Below are positions 14,463 to 22,201 of a stretch of DNA of 48,740 bases, piece by piece; the first letter of the stretch is position 1, and each line of letters starts with the position of its first letter. The stretch covers positions 1 to 48,740 of IMG/VR virus record IMGVR_UViG_3300032278_002677. The stretch is one strand, 5' to 3'. The stretch is from a virus. Position numbers and translations under genes: made by a program. A model generated the notes under the pieces. That model saw only the letters and a list, made by a program, of their open reading frames with translations, was not told the origin of the DNA and ran no database searches.

Positions 14463-14709
14463 CCCCGGCGCAGTGTTCGACGCGCTGGAACTCACCGACA
14501 CACTGGTATTGTGGCCGCACGGTGGCAAGCCCATCGAGGTGGCCATCCAGTGGATACGCGACGGGAACGTGCAGGCGTACGATTACGCGAACCGGGCGAC
14601 CTACACGATTGGGCGCCACGCGTTCGTGGATGGCAGATGTGAGGTGAGGGATACGGCCGCCAAGCGTCAGCCCACGGGGGGCCCCGATGGCGGCGGCGAT
14701 CAGGGATAG
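14317..14709 (+). CDS. Lysine/proline/alanine-rich protein overlapping the clamp gene
   Basis: 130 aa from ATG 14317 with AGGAG 10 nt upstream. The first 50 residues are a Lys/Pro/Thr/Ala low-complexity tail resembling histone-H1-like tails. They are encoded in a different frame within the last 146 nt of the clamp gene. Residues 50-110 are a small folded region (VFDALELTDTLVLWPHGGKP, then VQAYDYANRATYTIG). It ends tail-to-tail with the minus-strand methyltransferase (10-nt overlap). The basic tail might bind nucleic acid or the acidic clamp tail. Confidence 0.65.
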   Translation: MPSKTTPTDGTPNAKPPKPSAKPKASRTRAKPTPTTKPAPTAKATPANDPGAVFDALELTDTLVLWPHGGKPIEVAIQWIRDGNVQAYDYANRATYTIGRHAFVDGRCEVRDTAAKRQPTGGPDGGGDQG

Positions 14710-15296
14710 GGGTCAGTAGCGGGGTCACGCACAACCCCATACCAGGTACGCGTATCGTTCGGTGGCCGCTGATCGAAGAACCCGCCCGCGAAAACAGCCT
14801 GCCGGCGCTCGATCGCCGCCGCCGGCTCGCCACCCTCCCCGGCGTCGTGGGCGATCACCACCCCCCCGGGCGCCACCATGGGCACGTAGTGCCTAAAGTC
14901 ATTCTCCGGCACCCCGCCGCCGTGCTGGCCGTCGATGAACAGCACCCCCAGGGTCATGCCGGCCAGGTATCGCCACGCCTCCCTCGAACTCATAACGAGG
15001 TATCGTGGCACACCCCCCGCCTGCTGGATTTCTCCAACGCGGCCGCTAAACGCATCGCGGAACATCTGGTCGGACCCATCATCTATCCCCCACACCTCGT
15101 ATGGCAGCTTCTGCTCCTGCTCCAGCTCCCGTGCCAGCGTGTGATAGTGGGCCTGCCACGCGGCATGCCCGACACCGATCTCCAACATCCTGCGGGGCAG
15201 GCCGTTGCGGGCTGTGAGCCGCATCAGATCGCAGATTGCCGCCGGATACTCACTCGGTGGTGTAGCTGCCACGATCCCACGGACCGCCTCGATCAT
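14700..15296 (-). CDS. SAM-dependent methyltransferase, glycan-type
   Basis: 198 aa, start ATG 15296 by ATGA overlap with the glycosyltransferase. Residues about 38-46 MLEIGVGHA correspond to the SAM-binding motif I. FIDGQHGGGVPENDF followed by APGGVVIAHD matches the Methyltransf_24/CmcI-like class of sugar and natural-product methyltransferases. As the last gene of the heptose operon it probably methylates the finished sugar or its anchor. Confidence 0.75.
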   Translation of the reverse strand: MIEAVRGIVAATPPSEYPAAICDLMRLTARNGLPRRMLEIGVGHAAWQAHYHTLARELEQEQKLPYEVWGIDDGSDQMFRDAFSGRVGEIQQAGGVPRYLVMSSREAWRYLAGMTLGVLFIDGQHGGGVPENDFRHYVPMVAPGGVVIAHDAGEGGEPAAAIERRQAVFAGGFFDQRPPNDTRTWYGVVRDPATDPYP

Positions 15297-16387
15297 AGCC
15301 CCCCGACCCTCCCGTCTGGTTGCAGCGTCTTGCCGGCTGCCGCGAATATCTGCCCCACGACGCGCCGCGTGGCGCCCATCGTATACTGTTTAGATAACGC
15401 GTGTACCCGCCGCGACTCAACGTCCCATGAGATCGGGTCACTCAGCCACTGGGTGCCTAACTCCAGGGCGTCGTCCATGCACAGCGCACTCGACACGCCA
15501 ATGCCGAGGTCCTGCGATGACTGCGGCACGTCTGTGGCTATAATTGGCGTACCACACGCCGCTGCCTCGTAGTTGAATTGGCCGCGAACCTGGCTGCCGT
15601 CCAGATTGACCACCAATTTGCTGCGCGTCAGAGCAGCCGCTAGGTTGTGCCAATCGAACGGGAACGCCGGCATCAGCATCGTCTCGGTGAGGCCGAGCCG
15701 CGACAGCAGACGGTCCTCTCGGATGTCTATAAGGTTCTGGGGGTCCGCGCCAGCAGTGCACACGTGGAAGGTGTAATCAGGGAACCGGCGCACTAGTTCG
15801 GCAGCGACCAGGATTGAGTGTGCTGCGCCCTTGGAGGCGCGTTCTGGCGCCCCTCGGTGGTTGACTCGAACCGATATGAGGTCACGCTCCCCGTCTGGGT
15901 ATGGTTTGTCGTGCAGTTGGCGACAGAGTTCTGACGCGTCCCGCCAGCGGTACGCTGGCGTGGACGTGAGGCGCTTGCAGGTCTGGAGCATGTAGTCGTA
16001 GTGGCACAATAGCGCATCGTACTGGTCGAACATGTCAAAACACCAAAACATGAACTCCTGCTCGGCGTTCAAAAACGAGCCATGTATGTCGTCCAGCTGG
16101 ATAGTTGCAATGATTCCACGTCTGCGGCACTCGCGCCCTAGCGCGAGCATGTGCGCCCGGCATTCCACCGGGTGTGCTTCCCATGGGAGCAGCGTGATGA
16201 CGAAGTCGGGATGGTAGATGTCCAGCGCCTCGACGGCACCACGGGAGCCCGAAAACCCTGTCCGCTGCCCCGGGAACAGGCACGCGTTTATCTCGGTGTG
16301 GGTGCGCCGTGAGGGGTCATCTGCCGCCACGTCCCAATGGTTGTTGTCGAGGTCCGCCGGCAGAGGCCACACGTATAGCAGATTCAT
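15293..16387 (-). CDS. Glycosyltransferase, GT-B-like
   Basis: 364 aa from ATG 16387 (ATGA overlap with upstream gene). The C-terminal half has the nucleotide-sugar-binding pattern of GT-B enzymes: RSKLVVNLDGSQVRGQFNYE, then AACGTPIIATDVPQSSQDLG, with E and the G-T-P-I turn in usual places. The N-terminal half (PDFVITLLPWEAHPVECRAH) is the acceptor domain. No signal peptide. It probably adds a sugar after the heptosyltransferase has acted. Confidence 0.75.
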   Translation of the reverse strand: MNLLYVWPLPADLDNNHWDVAADDPSRRTHTEINACLFPGQRTGFSGSRGAVEALDIYHPDFVITLLPWEAHPVECRAHMLALGRECRRRGIIATIQLDDIHGSFLNAEQEFMFWCFDMFDQYDALLCHYDYMLQTCKRLTSTPAYRWRDASELCRQLHDKPYPDGERDLISVRVNHRGAPERASKGAAHSILVAAELVRRFPDYTFHVCTAGADPQNLIDIREDRLLSRLGLTETMLMPAFPFDWHNLAAALTRSKLVVNLDGSQVRGQFNYEAAACGTPIIATDVPQSSQDLGIGVSSALCMDDALELGTQWLSDPISWDVESRRVHALSKQYTMGATRRVVGQIFAAAGKTLQPDGRVGGL

Positions 16388-16866
16388 CTCGGCAGCCCCT
16401 TGATGCGCGCGATGATTGCGGTGGTGTGTTCTCGGTCGGGCCTGCCGTGCACAATGCACCTGCCGCCTATACGGGCCATGATGGCAGCCTCCGGGAACCG
16501 GCCGGGCGTGTACTCTCCTCCACGCACGTAGATGTCCGGCAGGACAGCCGCGATGGCCGCCTCCTTGCGGACGGCGCTATCCATGAGCACTACGTGATCG
16601 ACGCAGGCCAGCGCGTGGACAATAGCGACGCGGTCCCCCTCGGCGATGACGGGACGGCCGGGCCCTTTGCTGCGCCGGCACTCCGCGTCATCCCCCATGT
16701 CCACGATCAGGGTATCGCATAGCTCGGACGCTGCCTCCAGCAGGTCCAGGTGGCCCCGGTGGAGCAGGTCCCCGAAGGTCGCGGCCATCCCTATCCGCAG
16801 GCCCTGCTCGCGGGCTGCCGTCGCGTAGGTGGATATCCTACCAAGTTCTCGGCATCCGAATACCAT
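16384..16866 (-). CDS. HldE-like sugar-1-phosphate nucleotidyltransferase
   Basis: 160 aa from ATG 16866. Residues about 30-45 ATFGDLLHRGHLDLLE carry the HxGH nucleotide-binding motif of cytidylyltransferase-fold enzymes. KGPGRPVIAEGDRVAIVHAL matches the HldE C-terminal domain, which makes ADP-heptose from heptose-1-phosphate. The usual Cys-Phe-Asp before LLH is replaced by TFGD. It overlaps the kinase gene by 29 nt; in most bacteria the two activities are fused as HldE, so here they are split. Confidence 0.8.
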   Translation of the reverse strand: MVFGCRELGRISTYATAAREQGLRIGMAATFGDLLHRGHLDLLEAASELCDTLIVDMGDDAECRRSKGPGRPVIAEGDRVAIVHALACVDHVVLMDSAVRKEAAIAAVLPDIYVRGGEYTPGRFPEAAIMARIGGRCIVHGRPDREHTTAIIARIKGLPR

Positions 16867-17797
16867 AGGTGTCTTCCATGGCGTGGGCGAGGGTGTGCCC
16901 CATGTGCTGTGCGCGTGACATGAACAGGTCGAACCCGCACACAATCCCCGCGTACAGGTTGGCAAGCCGCACCGCGTCGCTCAACGACATGCTGCGGGCG
17001 ACAGACATGCTGAACGCCAGCCCCAGCGCATCCCCCGCACCGTTATGGGACACTACTTCCGCTGCCTCGGCCTTCAGATATTCGCGGCAGCCGTCAGGAT
17101 ACAGCACCACCAGACCATCGCGGCCCAGCCCAATGATGGCCACACGGACACCACCTCGGTGGAGCTCGGCCAACGCGGCCATCGCGTCCTCGTGGGTCAC
17201 GATAGTCCGTTGCAGCGTCGCCTCCGCCTCGGACCGATTCAAAAAAACGGAGTCAGCAGCGCGCAGCATGGGCGCCCATTCCCACGCGCGGTCTACCATC
17301 TGCCCATCGTCAGCAATCGCCTGGAAGTTGCGATGGGGGTCCACATGGACCCATGCCGTCGGGAAGTGGGCCTGCAATTCGCCGACTAGCGTTGGTGCGA
17401 CCGCGCCCACGTCGCCGCCGTTGACCAAAATGACCTCGATGCCCGTGCCGACGAACCGCCGCAGGTGGTCCATCGTGACAGGCACCGCGGGTCGGTTCGC
17501 ATACGCCGTGTCCGTCCCGTCCTGGTGGAATACTGCCCGGTGGTAGTTAGTCTCAGCAACCCCAACGATCCCGATTGAGTTGAACCGGATGCCATACCTG
17601 GACTGCATGGCCTCCGCCCACGGGCGCACTTCATCTCGGGCGAGCGTGCACACCGGCGTGAACTCGTCGCAGTCCAGGGCGAAGGGCGCCCACGCCGCCA
17701 TGGTGCCCTCAAGGCACCCGGCCCAACCGGCCTGCGTCGTGCCGCTTGCGACGACCAGCTCGCCCTGCACTACTGAGCCGACCATCAGCACCTGCAT
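16838..17797 (-). CDS. PfkB-family sugar kinase, HldE N-domain-like
   Basis: 319 aa from ATG 17797. The C-terminal signature SHNGAGDALGLAFSMSVA is the PfkB catalytic motif (GAGD with base Asp). VFLNRSEAEATL corresponds to the conserved N-x-x-E region. Its neighbour is an HldE-like nucleotidyltransferase, so phosphorylation of a heptose-7-phosphate or a similar sugar is the likely role. The isomerase GmhA and phosphatase GmhB are absent from the window and would come from the host. Confidence 0.75.
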   Translation of the reverse strand: MQVLMVGSVVQGELVVASGTTQAGWAGCLEGTMAAWAPFALDCDEFTPVCTLARDEVRPWAEAMQSRYGIRFNSIGIVGVAETNYHRAVFHQDGTDTAYANRPAVPVTMDHLRRFVGTGIEVILVNGGDVGAVAPTLVGELQAHFPTAWVHVDPHRNFQAIADDGQMVDRAWEWAPMLRAADSVFLNRSEAEATLQRTIVTHEDAMAALAELHRGGVRVAIIGLGRDGLVVLYPDGCREYLKAEAAEVVSHNGAGDALGLAFSMSVARSMSLSDAVRLANLYAGIVCGFDLFMSRAQHMGHTLAHAMEDTYGIRMPRTW

Positions 17798-17937
17798 CTA
17801 GCGCCTCCGCGTAACTCGCGCACGCAGGACCACACGGCGGGCGGCCCGTCGGCGGTGCCGGGCCAGCCGGCAAGCGTGGTGCCGTTCGGGGTGGTGAGTG
17901 CAGACTTATGGGCTGACGCTATCAGGAGCAGGTGCAT
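17785..17937 (-). CDS. Possible 50-aa coupled protein
   Basis: A 50-codon frame from ATG 17937 with GGAGGG 5 nt upstream, overlapping the end of the heptosyltransferase gene and the start of the kinase gene. It opens with MHLLLIASAHKS, then GWPGTADGPPAVWSCVRELR. It fills the only gap in an otherwise overlapping operon, which supports translation, at least for coupling. No family recognised. Confidence 0.45.
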   Translation of the reverse strand: MHLLLIASAHKSALTTPNGTTLAGWPGTADGPPAVWSCVRELRGGARCRC

Positions 17938-19309
17938 GCAGACCCTCCAGCATCGGTATTGCCTTGTCGATCACGTCCTGGGGTGTTAGCGACGTCAGGC
18001 ACACCCGCCCCCAGCCGTTCGGGCACGACTCCATCCACTCCGGCGCCTTCCAGAAGCAGGGCTCGCACGCCACACCACACACGGCCGCGTTGCCGGGCAG
18101 CCCGTACAGGCTCGGAGCGGTGGGCCCGTATATTACCACCGAGCGCGTGCCCATCATGTGCGCCAATCGGGCGGACCCGCCCTCGTTGCAGATGTGCAAG
18201 CTGCTCCGATGGAGCACCTGCGCCGCCCCGGGCAGCGTGGTCTCGCCCAACAGGCTTGTGCAGTATGGTATGGGCTCGTCGTCCAGGGTGCCCACCTGCA
18301 CGATGGTGAGCGTCGGGTACTGCTCCCGGATCGCACCCGCCACCCCGGCGAGCAGATCGTGCGGTAGCTCCTTGGTCTGTGGCTTTTGGCTGACGCTGCG
18401 GTCGCTGCCGTTGGACATCGTGATGTACGTCGGCGATAGCCCGACAACTGCCTCCGGTGTGTCCCACACCGCCCGCAGGTCTGACATCGTCACGTCGGGC
18501 AACCCCATGGTGAGCAGCCCCAGCTCATGCACCGATCGCGCATCGTGCTGCAACGCGTTCACCGATGCCTGTAGCGGGCTGTCGTAGACGCGGTTATACA
18601 GCGGGTCATCTAACTGGAAGAACACCCGGCCGCGCTGGTACACCTTGCCCACGTAGGGCCTCCAGTCGAAGAGCAACCCCCAGCGCTGCGCCTCCACGGC
18701 CACATCGTACTGCAGGCCGCCCGCCCACGGCAGCACGGCATCGAATATAGGACGCCCTCGGTGATGGAACGCCTGCGCGAACGTCGCCAGCGTGCCCATC
18801 CGGGGTTGCTCGATGTAGAGCGCAAACCATGCCGGCTCGACGTGCGCCCGGATGGCGGCCCCCATCTTGATCGCGTCGCACACGTCGCCCATCGCACCCA
18901 GGTGCAGCAGGCCCACACGGGCGCCCTTGGGCGCGTCGATTAGCGTCTTGGAGGTGTTGCGGGTCATCTCGGGTGCAGGATCGTCCGCGCCGCGGACCAC
19001 CGCCTCATGCTTCGCGGGGTCGCACCCCAAGCTGTGCAACAGCCGAACGTCCCCCAGGCCGGTGACCTGCGAGCGCGGCACCTCCGTGGACAACACCAGC
19101 GTGCCGCTCGCCAGGTCGAACACCGACACAGTGCAGGTCTCTGTGGATTCTTGACCGGGCCGCAGCAGCTCGCTGGTGGTGGGGTCTAATTTGAGCCGGC
19201 GCAGGAGTGCGTCGTCTGGTAGCCCGATGTCGCTGTACGGCACCGACACCTTGCGCATCTGACCGGTCTGCCGGTCTAGGACTCGGACCTGTACGCGGGA
19301 GTCATTCAT
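17906..19309 (-). CDS. GT9-family heptosyltransferase-like protein
   Basis: 467 aa from ATG 19309. Residues about 130-440 follow the ADP-heptose:LPS heptosyltransferase pattern: an N-terminal VGLLHLGAMGDVCDAIKMGA, then the C-terminal donor-site region ICNEGGSARLAHMMGT, SVVIYGPTAPSLYG and CEPCFW. About 120 extra N-terminal residues (RQTGQMRKVSVPYSDIGLPD and onward) are not part of the family and may bind an acceptor. It heads the operon with the kinase and nucleotidyltransferase. The acceptor could be host lipopolysaccharide or a virion protein; the sequence does not decide. Confidence 0.8.
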   Translation of the reverse strand: MNDSRVQVRVLDRQTGQMRKVSVPYSDIGLPDDALLRRLKLDPTTSELLRPGQESTETCTVSVFDLASGTLVLSTEVPRSQVTGLGDVRLLHSLGCDPAKHEAVVRGADDPAPEMTRNTSKTLIDAPKGARVGLLHLGAMGDVCDAIKMGAAIRAHVEPAWFALYIEQPRMGTLATFAQAFHHRGRPIFDAVLPWAGGLQYDVAVEAQRWGLLFDWRPYVGKVYQRGRVFFQLDDPLYNRVYDSPLQASVNALQHDARSVHELGLLTMGLPDVTMSDLRAVWDTPEAVVGLSPTYITMSNGSDRSVSQKPQTKELPHDLLAGVAGAIREQYPTLTIVQVGTLDDEPIPYCTSLLGETTLPGAAQVLHRSSLHICNEGGSARLAHMMGTRSVVIYGPTAPSLYGLPGNAAVCGVACEPCFWKAPEWMESCPNGWGRVCLTSLTPQDVIDKAIPMLEGLHAPAPDSVSP

Positions 19310-19574
19310 GGTCACGGTGTGGACCGTGTGTATTGGCAATTATGCCTTTGATGTAGTTCAGGTCCTCTGTAATTTTGTTCAGCTCCTGAATCGAGCGGTC
19401 ATGACGTCTATCGCGCATCTCGTCGGACCTATTCCAGCGGTCGATCAACTTGATTACTATATCCTCAATCTCTTTTAGCTTGCCCATCATCGTGGTACGC
19501 AGGAACGAGATCATCCCAACAAACAGTAGTGCGATTATCCCGACCGCTCCGTATTCCGCGTAGGATTCCACCAC
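19302..19574 (-). CDS. Small membrane protein, holin-like, copy 1
   Basis: 90 aa with a GTG start. One N-terminal membrane helix (GAVGIIALLFVGMISFL) is followed by a charged coiled coil (KLKEIEDIVIKLIDRW, then RSIQELNKITEDLNYIKG). This layout resembles BhlA/UviB-type holin-like peptides. A near-identical copy lies at 19881-20150. Base composition is lower in GC than the flanking genes. It overlaps the heptosyltransferase start by 8 nt. Confidence 0.65.
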   Translation of the reverse strand: MVESYAEYGAVGIIALLFVGMISFLRTTMMGKLKEIEDIVIKLIDRWNRSDEMRDRRHDRSIQELNKITEDLNYIKGIIANTHGPHRDHE

Positions 19575-19584
19575 TGCCCGCCAA
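19353..19584. repeat. Direct repeat, copy 1 (about 232 bp)
   Basis: Nearly identical to 19932-20163 with only a few substitutions; it covers most of the holin-like gene and its ribosome site. The spacing is 579 bp. The high identity points to a recent duplication or gene conversion. Confidence 0.9.
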
Positions 19585-19616
19585 CTTCCCCGCCCTATAC
19601 AGAGGAGTAGACAAGA

Positions 19617-19877
19617 CTACAGCACGCTGCGAGAATTGAAGAAGCTTCCCAACGTCCTAGAATAGCCCCCCATAAAGAGCCTCCTAGAAGCCTCGTCGAG
19701 GCAAACGCCCACCACATTGGCAATGATGAGGGCCTCCTGGTCCTCGTTAACATCCGGTATGTCCACCCTCGAGTTGACACGCCGCACGATCTCGGCACGA
19801 AACTCTTCTGAGGACAACATCTCGCGGGCAATGTCTTGTGGCTTACGTACAAACGTCAACGCGGAGAAGAACCCCAT
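19617..19877 (-). CDS. Unknown small protein between the holin-like copies
   Basis: 86 aa from ATG 19877. Charged N-terminal half (MGFFSALTFVRKPQDIAREM, then FRAEIVRRVNSRVDIPDVNE), followed by IIANVVGVCLDEASRRLFMG. No clear membrane segment and no recognised family. Its place between two membrane-protein copies suggests a lysis or tail-associated accessory role, by position only. Confidence 0.55.
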   Translation of the reverse strand: MGFFSALTFVRKPQDIAREMLSSEEFRAEIVRRVNSRVDIPDVNEDQEALIIANVVGVCLDEASRRLFMGGYSRTLGSFFNSRSVL

Positions 19878-19880
19878 ACC

Positions 19881-20150
19881 TTACTCTCGCCTCCCACGAT
19901 TATCATTTGTATTGGAAATTCTTCCTTTTAAGTAGTTCAGGTCCTCTGTAATTTTGTTCAGCTCCTGAATCGAGTGGTCATGACGTCTATCGCGCATCTC
20001 GTCGGACCTATTCCAGCGGTCGATCAACTTGATTACTATATCCTCAATCTCTTTTAGCTTGCTCATCATCGTGGTACGCAGGAACGAGATCATCCCAACA
20101 AACAGTAGTGCGATTATCCCGACCGCTCCGTATTCCGCGTAGGATTCCAT
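19881..20150 (-). CDS. Small membrane protein, holin-like, copy 2
   Basis: 89 aa from ATG 20150 (the equivalent codon in copy 1 is GTG). Same N-terminal membrane helix and coiled coil as copy 1; the C-terminus differs (KGRISNTNDNRGRRE). A pair of nearly equal small membrane proteins recalls holin/antiholin pairs, but both have the same topology. Weak family evidence. Confidence 0.65.
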   Translation of the reverse strand: MESYAEYGAVGIIALLFVGMISFLRTTMMSKLKEIEDIVIKLIDRWNRSDEMRDRRHDHSIQELNKITEDLNYLKGRISNTNDNRGRRE

Positions 20151-20163
20151 CACTGCCCGCCAA
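19932..20163. repeat. Direct repeat, copy 2 (about 232 bp)
   Basis: Partner of 19353-19584, same orientation. Confidence 0.9.
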
Positions 20164-20236
20164 CCACTAGTCACTACTTAGACGACCCCTACTTCTCGCA
20201 TCGGCGCCTCATCTTCATAGAGACTCGCTTCCCCGT

Positions 20237-22201
20237 CTAGGTATAGAGCTGGGCTGCCCGTTGGATTCGGCCACTCGCGTGCCACGCGATGAACGCCTTG
20301 TAGTCGTTGGTGCCGCCGACCTGCTGATAGTGGATTGTAATAGACCGCTCGCCCCGTGTCACATTAACCACCTCGATCTGCGTAGCACTCCCGTGCGCGC
20401 TGTAGAATGTGCCCGCCGTGGTGTCCTCCACCTCCGCAACCCACGCGGACGCCACGATGGGCCGGAAATCGAGCGGCACCGTCACGGTGTGGACCGACTG
20501 ATCGGTCTGTTCCGGCGTCCACAGGGTGTCCATCTCGGTGTGCTCGATGCTGCGGCCGACCGCCCCGCGCAGGTCGTTGATCGACCTCGCGAGCTTGCGC
20601 AGGAACCGCTTGGGCTTCGTCTCCAAATTCAGCTCGACCGACACACCGGTGGAGGTCTCAAGGCGCCGCTCGCCCAGCACCCGGAACGTCTCATCGACCA
20701 GCACACCATCATGGTCGAGTGTGTCACCGGACACGATGCGCACCAGATCGCCCGGCTCGAACGTCCACGTGTCGTCGGGCGTGCGCACCACCCGCACGGT
20801 CATCCTGATGCCGGGGTCCTTGTGGCTCGCCAGGTACTCGGCCGCACGGTCGTTCAGCTCATCGACGGTATCCTCGTGGAACTGCACCACCTTCTGCCGC
20901 ACCCCGTAGGCGGTCTGCGAGGCGGCATCTTGCAGCACCACCTCGATGGCGTTCAGCCCGCCACCGGTCCCCTGGGCGATCACGTAGTTGGCCAGCTCCG
21001 AATCGTCCGCGCTGTATTCGGTGATTTCGGCGTGGTGTCCTTCTATGAGGTTGTATGGTCCGGCGGCCACGTGGTCGGTGCCCCACACGGTGCCCACCGC
21101 GCCCGCCGCCGGCACCGCTTGCACGTCCAGCACCCCGGCAGTGCTAACCCGCCACTCCAGCTCATAGGTCTCGCACAGCCGATCGAGCGCGCTGATGAGC
21201 GCCTGGCCACCGACCGTCAGGTTGTCCTCGATGTCCGTGCTGGGGAACGTGCCGACCGTGATACCCGTAACGGCACGCTGCCCAAGGAACTCGAACCACG
21301 TCACCACCGGAGTCAAGTCGTTCGGGTTGATCGCGTCCATGGCGAACTCGACCGCCACGTAGCGCCGCCCCACGGGCAACAAGGCACTGATGTCCTCCCC
21401 GATACCCTCCGGCTGCGATGGGGTCTGCTGCCCACCCGAGAATGCGCGCGAGCCGCCCTTGGCTGCGAACTCACCCACGCGGAAGGTCAGCTCGGTTGAC
21501 TGCCAGCCACCCCCGATGCGTAACCGATCCCACACGGTCAGCGCGCTGCCGAAGTCCAGCACGGGCGATTCATACACCCCGGCGACGTTGTCCCAGGGTG
21601 GTATGTAATCGGACCCGCTCGCGGTGCCGTTGAGGGTCAGGATGCCGCCGGCTTCGTCCACGTCGCCGGACTCGATCCGATCCCACAACACCAGGTTGTC
21701 GCGCCCACCCGTCTGGTCAATAAGCAGGTAGTCGTCTGTGTCACCACTGCCGGTGTCGCCGGTGAATGACTGGACTTCATCGCCGTCCCAGGTGATGGCC
21801 GCGGGCAGCACTGCCGTGACGCGCCGCCAATGGTGCGACCGCACGAACGAGCTCTTGTTGTCAGCCAGGGCGCCGCTCAGCATGTACTCGGGCGGGAAGA
21901 TGACGTGCCGCAGACGGGCCGACAAACCGACACAGTTCACCACCACCCACCCGGCGGTGCTGATGTTCAACGGGCCGGCCACGACCCCAGCGGCGAGCAC
22001 CGCATCATCGACGGTGTCGTGGACGCGCACCACCGATCCGAGCGTCAGGTTGGCAATATCGGGGTCGTCACGCGGAAGCGCAAAGGTGATGGACTCCGTG
22101 CCGTTCATCGTCCGCGTGAACCCCACCCCGGTGGCGTTCGCAACGTCGCCGGTCTTCGTTGCGTTCGCCGCATTGTACCGCTCGATGATGAGGCGGGCCA
22201 T
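20237..22201 (-). CDS. Tail hub / endopeptidase-type tail protein
   Basis: 654 aa; ATG 22201 overlaps the stop of the distal tail gene (TAATG). The N-terminal part (RTMNGTESITFALPRDDPDI, GSVVRVHD) and the region around residues 430-520 (NDRAAEYLASHKDPGIRMTV, FEPGDLVRIV) are characteristic of siphophage hub/Tal proteins. A central insertion (residues about 150-300) is strand-rich and Gly/Asp-rich and may be a carbohydrate-binding domain. It forms the tip below the distal tail protein and contacts the host surface. Confidence 0.75.
   Translation of the reverse strand: MARLIIERYNAANATKTGDVANATGVGFTRTMNGTESITFALPRDDPDIANLTLGSVVRVHDTVDDAVLAAGVVAGPLNISTAGWVVVNCVGLSARLRHVIFPPEYMLSGALADNKSSFVRSHHWRRVTAVLPAAITWDGDEVQSFTGDTGSGDTDDYLLIDQTGGRDNLVLWDRIESGDVDEAGGILTLNGTASGSDYIPPWDNVAGVYESPVLDFGSALTVWDRLRIGGGWQSTELTFRVGEFAAKGGSRAFSGGQQTPSQPEGIGEDISALLPVGRRYVAVEFAMDAINPNDLTPVVTWFEFLGQRAVTGITVGTFPSTDIEDNLTVGGQALISALDRLCETYELEWRVSTAGVLDVQAVPAAGAVGTVWGTDHVAAGPYNLIEGHHAEITEYSADDSELANYVIAQGTGGGLNAIEVVLQDAASQTAYGVRQKVVQFHEDTVDELNDRAAEYLASHKDPGIRMTVRVVRTPDDTWTFEPGDLVRIVSGDTLDHDGVLVDETFRVLGERRLETSTGVSVELNLETKPKRFLRKLARSINDLRGAVGRSIEHTEMDTLWTPEQTDQSVHTVTVPLDFRPIVASAWVAEVEDTTAGTFYSAHGSATQIEVVNVTRGERSITIHYQQVGGTNDYKAFIAWHASGRIQRAAQLYT

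Noticed and set aside
15840-15890. T-loop-like GGTTCGAGTC on the minus strand inside the glycosyltransferase gene
   Set aside because: No matching T-stem, acceptor stem or anticodon arm; explained by coding sequence.
20261-21499. Long plus-strand open frame (412 codons) opposite the tail hub gene
   Set aside because: Antisense shadow in GC-rich coding DNA; rich in His/Arg/Leu with no ribosome site and opposite a clearly coding frame.
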